Assembly: GCF_002211105.1 (NCBI RefSeq)
Contig: NZ_JPUA01000028.1
Coordinates: 6,210-67,337, forward strand
Direction of reading: 5' to 3'
From: Halomonas campaniensis
GTDB lineage: Bacteria; Pseudomonadota; Gammaproteobacteria; Pseudomonadales; Halomonadaceae
Length of the DNA: 61,128 nt
Shown piece after piece: positions 1 to 7,982 of this stretch. The position numbers were made by a program, and so were the translations under genes. Under the pieces are notes generated by a model that was given only the letters and a program-made list of their open reading frames with translations, searched no databases and was not told the DNA's origin. Within the stretch, counting starts at the first letter, position 1. Each line of letters opens with the position of its first letter.

Positions 1-430
1 CGATCAAATCAAATTCATCGAGTGCCCGTTTACCGGTGAACGCCTGGCCGCTGTGCCGTCGGTGCGCCCGGACGTTTCGATCATCCATGCCCAGCGGGCG
101 GATCGCCAGGGCAACGTGCTGGTAGAGGGTATCGTTGGCGTACAGAAAGAAGCGGTTCTGGCCGCCAAGCACAGCATCGTCACGGTGGAAGAGATCGTCG
201 ATGACCTCAATGCACACCCCAACGCCTGCGTAATTCCAAGCTGGGCCATCAGCGCCATTGCGGTGGCCGAGAAAGGCGCGCTGCCCTCCTATACCCACGG
301 CTATTACGGCCGCAGCAACCGCTTCTATAAAGAGTGGGATGCCATCGCCCGCGATCGCGACACCTTTACCCAGTGGCTCGACGACAACGTCTTTAACGCT
401 GTCCAAAATCATGCAGGGGAGAACAGCTAA
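1..430 (+). CDS. pcaI: 3-oxoadipate CoA-transferase subunit A, 3' part
   Basis: This is the C-terminal part of the alpha subunit of 3-oxoadipate:succinyl-CoA CoA-transferase, which activates 3-oxoadipate in the last steps of the beta-ketoadipate pathway. The reading frame is open from the window edge (first full codon at base 2), so the N-terminus is missing. About 142 residues are visible, beginning with the CPFTGERLAAVPSVRPDV region typical of family I CoA-transferases. The stop codon shares a base with the pcaJ start (TAATG), which suggests translational coupling of the two subunits. The pcaI assignment, rather than a related acetoacetate or glutaconate CoA-transferase, rests on the following pcaJ, pcaF and pcaDC genes. 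Confidence 0.93.
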   Translation, partial: DQIKFIECPFTGERLAAVPSVRPDVSIIHAQRADRQGNVLVEGIVGVQKEAVLAAKHSIVTVEEIVDDLNAHPNACVIPSWAISAIAVAEKGALPSYTHGYYGRSNRFYKEWDAIARDRDTFTQWLDDNVFNAVQNHAGENS

Positions 431-1203
431 TGAGTCTCGAATATACCTCTTCTGAAATGATGTCGGTGACCGCCGCGCGGGCGCTGGAGAATGGCATGAC
501 CTGCTTTGTGGGTATCGGGCTGCCCTCGGAAGCCGCCAACCTGGCACGGCTGACCCACGCACCCGATGTAGTACTGATTTACGAGTCCGGCACGCTGCAG
601 ACCAAGCCCGATATTCTGCCTCTCTCTATTGGCGATGGTGAGCTGTGCGAATCTGCGCTCACTACCGTGGCGGTGCCGGAGATGTTTCGCTACTGGCTGC
701 AGGGCGGCAAAGTCGATGTGGGGTTTTTGGGCACCGCGCAAATCGACCGTTTTGCTAACCTAAACACGACGCTGATCGGCGATTACAAAGCGCCCAAGGT
801 TCGTCTGCCGGGCGGCGGCGGTGCGCCGGAAATTGCCACCAACGCCGGTGAAGTCTTTATCACCCTGAAGCACTCCAAGCGCGCTTTTGTAAAAGATGTT
901 GATTTCGTCACCACGCTAGGCTTTGGCCGCGACGGCAAAGGGCGCGATAACGTACCTAATATCGGCAAAGGCCCCACCCGGGTAATCACCGACCTGTGCG
1001 TGATGAAGCCCGACCCGGAGACCAAAGAGCTGGTAGTGGTGTCACTGCATCCTGGTGTCAGCCGCGAAGACGTGATTGAGGCGACCGGCTGGGAGATTCG
1101 CTTTGCCGAACAGCTTGAGAGCACACCAGAGCCCAGCGAAAACGAGCTGACGATTTTACGTGAGCTCAAAGCGCGCACTGAGCGGGCCCACGCGGACGCA
1201 TAA
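430..1203 (+). CDS. pcaJ: 3-oxoadipate CoA-transferase subunit B
   Basis: The protein (257 aa) is the beta subunit of 3-oxoadipate CoA-transferase. It carries the early family I CoA-transferase pattern: the GIGLPSEAANLA segment, and YESGTL, where the Glu is expected to form the glutamyl-CoA intermediate. A glycine-rich GGGGAPEIA segment follows in the middle. The start overlaps the pcaI stop by one base, as expected for subunits made in equal amounts. The gene is followed 11 bp later by pcaF, and together they convert 3-oxoadipate to succinyl-CoA plus acetyl-CoA. The length is normal for the family. Confidence 0.95.
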   Translation: MSLEYTSSEMMSVTAARALENGMTCFVGIGLPSEAANLARLTHAPDVVLIYESGTLQTKPDILPLSIGDGELCESALTTVAVPEMFRYWLQGGKVDVGFLGTAQIDRFANLNTTLIGDYKAPKVRLPGGGGAPEIATNAGEVFITLKHSKRAFVKDVDFVTTLGFGRDGKGRDNVPNIGKGPTRVITDLCVMKPDPETKELVVVSLHPGVSREDVIEATGWEIRFAEQLESTPEPSENELTILRELKARTERAHADA

Positions 1204-1214
1204 AGGAGCTATTT

Positions 1215-2432
1215 ATGAGCGATGTTGTTATGCAAGACGTCTTTCTATGTCATCCCCGCCGCACCGCCGTGGGACGCTTTGGTGGAACCCTGGCCAGCGT
1301 GCGCCCGGATGATTTCGCCGCGACGATTTTTAAAGCCGTACTGGCAGAAGCGCCGGATCTCGACCCTGCTGCCATTGAAGAAGTCTTTATGGGCTGCGCC
1401 AACCAGGCCGGTGAAGATAACCGCAACGTAGCGCGGATGTCGTCGCTGCTGGCGGGCATTCCTACCTCAGTTCCCGGCACGACCATGAATCGCCTGTGCG
1501 GCTCGGGTATGGACGCGGTAGGCACGGCGTTTCGTGCCATTAAAGCCGGTGAGATGGAGCTGGCGCTGGCCGGCGGCGTGGAGTCCATGTCTCGCGCGCC
1601 CTACGTCATGGGCAAGGCCGATAGCGCTTTCGCCCGCAGTCAAAAACTCGAAGACACCACCATTGGCTGGCGTCTGATCAACCCGCTGATGAAGAAAACC
1701 TACGGCATTGATTCCATGCCGGAGACCGCAGAGAACGTCGCCGAGCAGTTCAATATCTCTCGTCAAGATCAGGATGCTTTTGCCCTGCGCTCCCAGCAGA
1801 AGGCCGCGGCCGCCCAAAAGGCGGGGCGCTTTGCTCAAGAGATCACGGCCATCGAGATCCCGCGCCGCAAGCAGGAGCCGCTGATCTTTGATCAGGATGA
1901 GCACCTGCGGGAAACCACCCTGGAAAAACTGGCCGGTTTGCCTACGCCCTTCCGTGAAGGCGGCAGCGTGACCGCAGGCAACGCCTCTGGCGTCAACGAC
2001 GGTGCGGCGGCGATGCTGGTGGCCAGTGAAGCGGCGGTCAAACAGCATGGTCTTAAGCCAATGGCGAAAATTATCGGCATGGCCACGGCAGGCGTAGAGC
2101 CGCGCATCATGGGTTATGGCCCGGTACCGGCGGTGCAGAAACTACTCAAGCGCACCGGCATCTCGATGGATGAGATCGATGTGTTTGAGTTCAACGAAGC
2201 GTTTGCCGCCCAGGCGCTGGCATGCATGCGCGACCTGGGACTGGCCGACGACGACCCCCGAGTCAACCCGAACGGCGGCGCGATTGCCCTTGGCCACCCG
2301 CTAGGCATGTCCGGTGCGCGTCTGTTAATGACCGCCGCTCATGAGCTGCAAAACAGCGGCAAGCGCTACGCGCTCTGCACCATGTGCGTGGGCGTTGGCC
2401 AGGGCATTGCCACCCTGATTGAACGCGTTTAA
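1215..2432 (+). CDS. pcaF: 3-oxoadipyl-CoA thiolase
   Basis: A 405-aa thiolase that cleaves 3-oxoadipyl-CoA to succinyl-CoA and acetyl-CoA. The nucleophilic Cys lies in NRLCGSGMDAV (about residue 94), the catalytic His in GGAIALGHPLGMSGAR, and the second Cys in CTMCVGVGQG near the C-terminus. All three thiolase active-site motifs are therefore present. A strong ribosome-binding site (AAGGAG) precedes the ATG at 1215. General acetyl-CoA acyltransferases share these motifs; assignment to pcaF rests on the position between pcaIJ and pcaDC. Confidence 0.95.
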   Translation: MSDVVMQDVFLCHPRRTAVGRFGGTLASVRPDDFAATIFKAVLAEAPDLDPAAIEEVFMGCANQAGEDNRNVARMSSLLAGIPTSVPGTTMNRLCGSGMDAVGTAFRAIKAGEMELALAGGVESMSRAPYVMGKADSAFARSQKLEDTTIGWRLINPLMKKTYGIDSMPETAENVAEQFNISRQDQDAFALRSQQKAAAAQKAGRFAQEITAIEIPRRKQEPLIFDQDEHLRETTLEKLAGLPTPFREGGSVTAGNASGVNDGAAAMLVASEAAVKQHGLKPMAKIIGMATAGVEPRIMGYGPVPAVQKLLKRTGISMDEIDVFEFNEAFAAQALACMRDLGLADDDPRVNPNGGAIALGHPLGMSGARLLMTAAHELQNSGKRYALCTMCVGVGQGIATLIERV

Positions 2433-2443
2433 CGGAGACCGTC

Positions 2444-3613
2444 ATGGCATTTCATACCATTAACGGCCGCAGTGTGGCTTACCGCCTGCTCGGCGCAGAA
2501 GTGAACCCTCTGGTCGTACTGGCGCACCCTTTGGGCATGAGCCAGGCAGTATGGGATGACGTGATTCCCGCACTGCTGCCCCGCTATCGGGTGCTGACCT
2601 GGGATCTCCCCGGCCACGGTGCCAGCCAGGCGGTTAGCGGTGAGCAGATCACCCCCGCTGATTTAGCCGCTGAGGCGCTGGCATTGGTAGAACTGGCGGG
2701 CGCGCAGCGCTTTCACTTTGCCGGTACCTCCATTGGCGGTGTGGTGGGGCAGCAGTTGATTGCCGAGCACAGCGAACGCCTGCTCTCCTGCACGCTAACC
2801 AATACTGGCGCGGTGATCGGCAATCCGGATCTCTGGAACACCCGCGCAGGCCGCGTACGCCAGGAGGGTTTGGCGGCGATGTCTGAAGAGATCGTGCCGC
2901 GCTGGTTTGCTCCGGCAGCGTTTGAGGCAAGCCCGGCGCTGAAAGCGGGCTGGTGCACCCAGATGGGCCGTGGCGACGATGAGTCCTACGCTCAGCTGTG
3001 TGAAATGCTCGGTCGGGATACCTTTACCGGCAAACTTACCGGTAAGAGTACGACGGTACAGCTGTTTGGCGGCAGTGAAGATATGGCCACGCCGCCCGCG
3101 ACGCTGGAAGCCCTGGCGGCAGAGCTCGGTGATGCACCGCTGGAGATTTTTGAGGGCGTCGGCCATGTGCCTGCGGTAGAAGCCTCGGCGCTGTTCGCGC
3201 AAAAGTTCCTCGCCGTGCTGGCAACGGATCTGGGCGATGTGGCCAACCATGGCGTCGCTTACGCCACTGGCCTGGAAACCCGCAAACAGGTATTGGGAGA
3301 AGAGCATGTAGCGCGCTCTACCGCCAACGCCAACAGCCTGGATGCCCCCTTCCAGCAAATGATTACCCGCTTAGCCTGGGGCGAGCTGTGGAGCAATGAT
3401 GATCTCACGCGGCGTGAGCGCAGCATGATCACCACCGGCATTCTCGCCGCCCTCGGCCGTGAAGAGCTAACGCTGCACTTGAAAACAGCCAAGCGTATTG
3501 GGCTAACGGAAGCCGAGCTGCGCCAGGTGCTGATGCACGTGGCCATTTACGGCGGTGTTCCAGCGGCAAATCACGCTTTTTCGCTTGCCAAAGAGCTGGG
3601 GTGGGGCGAGTAA
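2444..3613 (+). CDS. pcaL: fused 3-oxoadipate enol-lactonase / 4-carboxymuconolactone decarboxylase
   Basis: A 389-aa two-domain protein. Residues 1 to about 260 form an alpha/beta-hydrolase (PcaD-like) with the nucleophile Ser96 in GTSIGG, an Asp in FGGSEDMATPP and a His in VGHVPAVE. Residues from about 265 to the end are a carboxymuconolactone decarboxylase (PcaC-like) domain, including RERSMITTGILAALGREEL and HVAIYGGVPAANHAF. The fusion would carry out two successive steps, decarboxylation of 4-carboxymuconolactone and hydrolysis of the enol-lactone to 3-oxoadipate. The same fusion is known as PcaL in actinobacteria and is called pcaDC in some proteobacteria. There is an 11-bp gap after pcaF, so it is very likely in the same operon. 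Confidence 0.92.
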   Translation: MAFHTINGRSVAYRLLGAEVNPLVVLAHPLGMSQAVWDDVIPALLPRYRVLTWDLPGHGASQAVSGEQITPADLAAEALALVELAGAQRFHFAGTSIGGVVGQQLIAEHSERLLSCTLTNTGAVIGNPDLWNTRAGRVRQEGLAAMSEEIVPRWFAPAAFEASPALKAGWCTQMGRGDDESYAQLCEMLGRDTFTGKLTGKSTTVQLFGGSEDMATPPATLEALAAELGDAPLEIFEGVGHVPAVEASALFAQKFLAVLATDLGDVANHGVAYATGLETRKQVLGEEHVARSTANANSLDAPFQQMITRLAWGELWSNDDLTRRERSMITTGILAALGREELTLHLKTAKRIGLTEAELRQVLMHVAIYGGVPAANHAFSLAKELGWGE

Positions 3614-3651
3614 AGCGCCACTCGCTGTACACGTGCTGACAGGGTATCCTC

Positions 3652-3667
3652 ATAACCAAAGGGTTAT
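3652..3667. promoter_or_regulatory. PcaQ-type operator upstream of pcaQ
   Basis: ATAACC-AAAG-GGTTAT is a perfect inverted repeat with a 4-bp spacer, lying 12 bp before the pcaQ start codon. It matches the motif published for the LysR regulator PcaQ in Sinorhizobium (ATAACC-N4-GGTTAA) at all but the last base. Its position suggests autoregulation of pcaQ. Binding is inferred from the motif only. Confidence 0.7.
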
Positions 3668-3679
3668 TGTGAGGGTGTT

Positions 3680-4612
3680 ATGCTCAACGCGCGGATAAAA
3701 CTACGGCACTTGCAGGCGTTTCTCGAAGTGGCGCGGCAGCGAAGTTTTGCCCGCGCCGCTGAAAGCCTCGCCATTACTCAGCCGGGTATCTCCAAAACCA
3801 TTCGTGAGCTAGAGGATACCCTCGCTGTCCAGCTATTCGAGCGCACTCCCCGTGGTGTTTCCCTTACCCAGGCTGGACTGACACTGCTTCGACATGCAGG
3901 CCCGGCAGTGCGCGCGCTGGAGGAGGGCGTGGATGCTATTCAGGCCGTTCAAACCGGCTCTCACTGGTTGCGCGTAGGCACGCTATCTACGGTTGAAAGT
4001 TGGCTCCTACCTGAAGCTCTGCGCCGTTGGCAGATGAGTACCACCACCGAACGAGGCGCACAGGTGGTTACCGGCACCAGCGCCTTCCTGCTTTCGCGTT
4101 TGCGCCGCGGTGAGCTGGATGTGGTGGTAGGCCGCATGACAGAAGCGCGCGAAATTCATGATCTGAGCTTTGAACACCTCTATTACGAACGTCTTCAGCT
4201 AGTGGTTCGCGCAGGCCACCCGTTACTGCTCGAACAGGCGCCAGGTGCCGATAAACTCTGCGCCTACCCCTGGATTGTGCCGCCGCCGCAGACCACGCTC
4301 CGCCAACAAGTCGATAGCTTCTTTGTACGTCATGGGCTCACGCTGCCAGCCCAGCGCATTGAGACACTGTCGTTAGCGCTGGGACAGCGTTATACGCTTA
4401 CCGGTGATGCTATTTGGGTGGCGCCAGAAGAAGCGGTGCGTTCAGCCCTTGAGCGCAGAGAGCTCTGCGAACTCGCCCTGCCCTTAGAGCCCCATGGCGG
4501 TTCCGTCGGGGCATGTATCAACCGTTCACTGCGCCCTACTCTGGCGACTGAAACGTTCTGTGAAGTGTTGCGGGAAGTGGCTGCCGACGTTGTCAAAGGG
4601 CATAATCTATAG
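3680..4612 (+). CDS. pcaQ: LysR-family regulator of protocatechuate genes
   Basis: A 310-aa LysR-type regulator. The winged helix-turn-helix occupies about residues 6-65 (FARAAESLAITQPGISKTIRELED), followed by an effector-binding domain of normal size. It lies between pcaDC and pcaHG on the same strand, and two PcaQ-like inverted repeats flank it: one just before its own start, one overlapping its stop codon upstream of pcaH. In studied bacteria PcaQ activates the protocatechuate genes in response to 4-carboxymuconolactone or related intermediates. That role is inferred here from family, position and operators. Confidence 0.88.
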   Translation: MLNARIKLRHLQAFLEVARQRSFARAAESLAITQPGISKTIRELEDTLAVQLFERTPRGVSLTQAGLTLLRHAGPAVRALEEGVDAIQAVQTGSHWLRVGTLSTVESWLLPEALRRWQMSTTTERGAQVVTGTSAFLLSRLRRGELDVVVGRMTEAREIHDLSFEHLYYERLQLVVRAGHPLLLEQAPGADKLCAYPWIVPPPQTTLRQQVDSFFVRHGLTLPAQRIETLSLALGQRYTLTGDAIWVAPEEAVRSALERRELCELALPLEPHGGSVGACINRSLRPTLATETFCEVLREVAADVVKGHNL

Positions 4613-4617
4613 GTTAT
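4602..4617. promoter_or_regulatory. PcaQ-type operator upstream of pcaHG
   Basis: ATAATC-TATA-GGTTAT differs by one base from the perfect repeat before pcaQ and keeps the 4-bp spacer. It overlaps the pcaQ stop codon and lies about 84 bp upstream of the pcaH start, a common distance for a LysR activator site. It is the second copy of the motif and supports PcaQ control of pcaHG. Confidence 0.65.
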
Positions 4618-4700
4618 GAGGGTTGGATAAGTTATTAATTGGCAGGTGGTGGATTAACCATGACACTAATACCGTCCGTTTCAATCCTTGAGATACCTGT

Positions 4701-5432
4701 ATGCCAAATGACAATAACCGCTTTGTGACCCGTGACCGCAACTGGCATCCCCCAGCCTATACGCCGGGTTATAAAACCTCGGTACCGCGCTCGCCACAGC
4801 AGGCGCTGGTGAGTATGCAGCAACCCACCGCCTCCGAACTGACCGGCCCCGACTTCAGCCACCTGCGCATGGGGCCCCACGATAACGATCTACTGCTGAA
4901 CTTCCGCCAGGATCCAGACCGGGGCGGACTCCCCCAGGGCGAGCGGATTATGATGTTTGGCCGAGTGGTGGATCAGTTTGGTAAGCCGGTACCGCATACG
5001 CTAGTGGAAATGTGGCAGGCCAATGCAGGCGGTCGCTATCGCCACAAAAACGATAGGTATCTGGCGCCGCTAGACCCTAACTTCGGCGGAGTAGGTCGCT
5101 GTTTGACCGATGAGCAGGGTATGTACCGTTTTCGCACCATCAAGCCTGGCCCCTACCCGTGGCCCAACGATGTGAACAGCTGGCGCCCAGCGCATATTCA
5201 CGTATCGGTAACCGGCCCCTCGATCTCAACCCGGCTGATTACTCAGATGTATTTTGAAGGTGATCCGCTGATTCCCCTGTGCCCCATTGTGCATACGCTC
5301 AGAGATCCTGACGCAGTGGAAACCATGATCGGCCGACTCGATATGGCGCACAGTAAACCGATGGACTGCCTGGCTTATCGCTTTGACATCGTGGTGCGCG
5401 GTGAACTGCAAACCTACTTCGAAAACCAGTAA
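4701..5432 (+). CDS. pcaH: protocatechuate 3,4-dioxygenase beta subunit
   Basis: A 243-aa subunit carrying the non-haem Fe(III) site of protocatechuate 3,4-dioxygenase, which opens protocatechuate to 3-carboxy-cis,cis-muconate. The four iron ligands expected from the Pseudomonas enzyme are in place: Tyr113 in [11 protein letters not shown], Tyr152 in GPYPW, and His165 and His167 in WRPAHIH. The length is normal. It precedes pcaG by 16 bp, and the PcaQ-like operator lies upstream. Protocatechuate is the product of pobA, encoded further on in this window. Confidence 0.96.
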   Translation: MPNDNNRFVTRDRNWHPPAYTPGYKTSVPRSPQQALVSMQQPTASELTGPDFSHLRMGPHDNDLLLNFRQDPDRGGLPQGERIMMFGRVVDQFGKPVPHTLVEMWQANAGGRYRHKNDRYLAPLDPNFGGVGRCLTDEQGMYRFRTIKPGPYPWPNDVNSWRPAHIHVSVTGPSISTRLITQMYFEGDPLIPLCPIVHTLRDPDAVETMIGRLDMAHSKPMDCLAYRFDIVVRGELQTYFENQ

Positions 5433-5448
5433 GGCCAGGGGAAACCTC

Positions 5449-6093
5449 ATGAAACAACCCGCTATTCAGCCCAACACGCAGCCAACTAGCGAGCTGATGC
5501 TGCGCGAAACGGCGTCGCAAACTGCTGGCCCCTACGTGCATATTGGTCTGGCGCTCGCCGCAGCCGGCAACCCCGTACGGGATGAAGAGATCTGGAACGA
5601 GATGGCCAAGCCCGACGCCGAGGGCGAGCATATCGAAGTCGTCGGCACCGTTATCGACGGCAATGGTGACCTGGTGCGCGATGCGTTTTTAGAAGCGTGG
5701 CAAGCCGATGCCGCTGGCAACTACCAATCCGATTACGACCTCAGCAAGCCGTTCAATGGCTTCGGCCGTACCGCGACGACGTTTGACCACGGCAGCGAGT
5801 GGTCGCTAACCACCATTAAGCCGGGCGCGGTGAAGCACCCCAGCGGCCAGCCAATGGCGCCGCATATTAACCTGGCGGTCTTTGCCCGGGGGGTCAATGT
5901 TCACCTGCAAACACGGCTCTACTTCGATGATGAAGCTGCGGCGAACGCCCAGTGCCCGGTGCTCACGCGTATTGAGTCACCGACGCGCCGCCAAACGCTG
6001 ATTGCCAAGCGCGAAGAGGTGGATGGCAAGGTGCGCTACCGGCTGGATATCCGACTACAGGGTGAAGGCGAGACGGTGTTTTTTGATTTCTAG
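5449..6093 (+). CDS. pcaG: protocatechuate 3,4-dioxygenase alpha subunit
   Basis: A 214-aa subunit of the intradiol dioxygenase fold lacking the full set of iron ligands, as expected for PcaG. It begins with the TASQTAGPYVHIGLA segment and contains MAPHINLAVFARG where PcaH has its iron-binding histidines. The start at 5449 is preceded by AGGGGA; an upstream in-frame codon at 5383 lies inside pcaH and is unlikely. It forms the alpha-beta protomer with PcaH. Confidence 0.95.
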   Translation: MKQPAIQPNTQPTSELMLRETASQTAGPYVHIGLALAAAGNPVRDEEIWNEMAKPDAEGEHIEVVGTVIDGNGDLVRDAFLEAWQADAAGNYQSDYDLSKPFNGFGRTATTFDHGSEWSLTTIKPGAVKHPSGQPMAPHINLAVFARGVNVHLQTRLYFDDEAAANAQCPVLTRIESPTRRQTLIAKREEVDGKVRYRLDIRLQGEGETVFFDF

Positions 6094-6234
6094 CCTTCTC
6101 ACGAACGATCATTACTTATTCAACAAAAGACGTTGTCCATTTATGGGCAGCGCTTTTGTATTTGAATTCGACCATGGTCGTGAGTCGATATTGTAAAAGT
6201 CCAATTTTTGGTTGCTATAGTACCTTTGAGAGGT

Positions 6235-6252
6235 GTATTGAGATCGCAATAC
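6235..6252. promoter_or_regulatory. inverted repeat, possible operator
   Basis: GTATTG-AGATCG-CAATAC is a perfect 6-bp inverted repeat with a 6-bp spacer, about 165 bp upstream of the TRAP binding-protein gene. It resembles a dimer-binding operator. The binding protein is unknown; the LuxR-type regulator downstream is one candidate. Confidence 0.35.
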
Positions 6253-6357
6253 GGAGGGGCTGTGGAAGTGCAGGCATAAAGGCTCGCTGCGCTGCTTAAA
6301 CATAGACGAATGTCGATTAGCCTTACGCCTGATAGTGGACTAATGTGGTTGCTTAAA

Positions 6358-6373
6358 GCGAACTAGTATTCGC
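6358..6373. promoter_or_regulatory. inverted repeat, possible operator
   Basis: GCGAA-CTAGTA-TTCGC is a perfect 5-bp inverted repeat with a 6-bp spacer, ending about 44 bp before the TRAP binding-protein start. The short arm length makes chance possible. Confidence 0.25.
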
Positions 6374-6416
6374 CATGCGAACTTACAATAGTCCAAGAAA
6401 AGTCCTGGAGGCTCCC

Positions 6417-7442
6417 ATGAAAATTTCCTTATCCCGGTGTGTGTTGGCAGCGGCGATTGCTGGCCTGGCCATTAGCTCTGCCCAGGCAGAGACCACCCTG
6501 CGTATGGCTCACTTTTGGCCTGGCCCTTCAGGCGTTAATCAGGATGTTTTACAGGCATGGGCCGATACCATTGCCGAAGAGTCCAATGGCGATCTCACTA
6601 TTCAAATGTTTCCCGCCGGTACCTTAGCCAAACCGGACTCTATTTATGAAGCCGCTGCCAACGGTATTGCCGATATTGGTGCTACTGCCCAGGGCTATAC
6701 GGCCGGCCGATTCCCTCTCTCCCAGATCGTTGAACTGCCCGGGGTAGCGAGCACGGCAACGCAAGGTGCTTGCGTACTGCAAACGCTCTACGACGACGGC
6801 CATTTGGATAGCGAATACGAAGACACCCGCCCGCTATTTATGTTTACCACGGGCCCGGGTGGCATTCACACCATCGACACCGATGTGCAAACCCCTGCCG
6901 ACCTGGAAGGGCTGCGCATTCGCCGTCCCACCGCTGTAGCGGGCGAGATGCTGGAAAATATGGGCGCGATTCCTGTGGGCATGCCTGCCCCTGATATCTA
7001 CACCTCCATGCAGCGTGGTGTTATTGAAGGTTTGAGCTTTCCCTGGGAAGGCCTCAAAGGCTTCCGCATCAACGAGCTAGTGAGTTATCACACCGAAGTG
7101 CCCTTTTACACGCTGATCTTCGTCGCCACCATGAACCAGCGCGCCTATGACAGCCTGACGCCAGAGCAACAGGCGGTAATCGATAATAACTCAGGCATGA
7201 AGTGGGCTGAAAACGCCGGTGCGGTGTTTGATCGGCTTGATGTAGAAGGCAAACAAGAAGCTGCTGATGCAGGCCATACCATTCGCGAAATCGAAAATCC
7301 GCTGGCGCATCCTGACTGGCAGGAGCCGCTTGAAACAGGCATCGAAAACTACCTGACGCAGCTGGAAGAGCGCGGTCTTGATCAGGCGCGCGATGTCTAT
7401 CAGGCGGCATTGGCAGCCAGTGAGTCTTGCAGCGCCCAATAG
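6417..7442 (+). CDS. TRAP transporter substrate-binding protein (DctP type)
   Basis: A 341-aa periplasmic binding protein with a Sec signal peptide of about 23 residues ending AISSAQA. It is the extracytoplasmic subunit of a TRAP transporter for an organic acid. The LEGLRIRRP segment contains the arginine that in the DctP family usually pairs with a substrate carboxylate. The start at 6417 is preceded by CTGGAGG; an upstream in-frame ATG at 6375 lacks this and would precede the signal peptide. It is followed by DctQ and DctM homologues. The position after pcaHG suggests an aromatic or related carboxylate as substrate, which is inference. Confidence 0.9.
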   Translation: MKISLSRCVLAAAIAGLAISSAQAETTLRMAHFWPGPSGVNQDVLQAWADTIAEESNGDLTIQMFPAGTLAKPDSIYEAAANGIADIGATAQGYTAGRFPLSQIVELPGVASTATQGACVLQTLYDDGHLDSEYEDTRPLFMFTTGPGGIHTIDTDVQTPADLEGLRIRRPTAVAGEMLENMGAIPVGMPAPDIYTSMQRGVIEGLSFPWEGLKGFRINELVSYHTEVPFYTLIFVATMNQRAYDSLTPEQQAVIDNNSGMKWAENAGAVFDRLDVEGKQEAADAGHTIREIENPLAHPDWQEPLETGIENYLTQLEERGLDQARDVYQAALAASESCSAQ

Positions 7443-7454
7443 GGGTAATGTGTT

Positions 7455-7982
7455 ATGCAGTCTACTCTTTACCGGGCCAGCCATTGGCTGGCCCTTGTTT
7501 GTCGCTTGGTGGCCGGGGTCGCTTTGATTGGCCTGCTGGCGGTTACCATTGCTGATGTCAGCACACGCTACCTTTCCCGGTTGACGGAGGGCGCGATTGC
7601 GCTGCGCGTATCGGGGAGCGTGGAGTTGGTTAGCTACTTGATGCTGTTCGCGCTATTGGCAGCGATGGCGGCAAATGTCGAAAAAAGCCAAGTGGTGGTT
7701 GAAGCGTTCTCACATCGCCTACCGCAAACAATCAAAAATCGCGTGCAAGGTCTCTTTTTGCTCGGTTTTATGGCGCTGGGGCTGATCCTGTTTGTGGGGT
7801 TACTGGATTCTGCTGCTGCCGCTACGCGGCACGGGGAAATAACCCAAGACCTGCGATTGCCCATGGGGCCGATTTACCAATTGGCAGCGGTGCTTAGTTT
7901 GCTATTGGGGATACGCAGTTTTATTCACGCCTTGCTAGGCATGATTTATGCGGCGGGTGAGGAGGCGGCTCATGGGGAGTGA
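7455..7982 (+). CDS. TRAP transporter small membrane subunit (DctQ type)
   Basis: A 175-aa inner-membrane protein with four predicted hydrophobic segments, typical of DctQ. It pairs with the DctM subunit to form the Na+-coupled membrane part of a TRAP transporter. It starts 12 bp after the binding-protein gene, and its stop overlaps the DctM start by 11 bp, so the three are cotranscribed. A perfect 9-bp hairpin lies in its first codons (separate entry). Confidence 0.88.
   Translation: MQSTLYRASHWLALVCRLVAGVALIGLLAVTIADVSTRYLSRLTEGAIALRVSGSVELVSYLMLFALLAAMAANVEKSQVVVEAFSHRLPQTIKNRVQGLFLLGFMALGLILFVGLLDSAAAATRHGEITQDLRLPMGPIYQLAAVLSLLLGIRSFIHALLGMIYAAGEEAAHGE
7474..7494 (+). promoter_or_regulatory. 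hairpin at the start of dctQ
   Basis: GGGCCAGCC-ATT-GGCTGGCCC is a perfect 9-bp stem with a 3-nt loop, followed by TTGTTT. It lies inside the coding sequence, seven codons into dctQ. It resembles a weak intrinsic terminator or an mRNA-stabilising 3' end for the binding-protein message. Either would give more binding protein than membrane subunits. The structure is seen; the function is inferred. Confidence 0.4.

Larger units (their letters stand above)
6094..6416. other. intergenic region between pcaG and the first TRAP operon, with two inverted repeats
   Basis: No convincing gene is present. The region holds two short operator-like inverted repeats, described separately (6235-6252 and 6358-6373). 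The SBP gene that follows has a clear ribosome-binding site (CTGGAGG), so a promoter is expected here. Confidence 0.6.
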
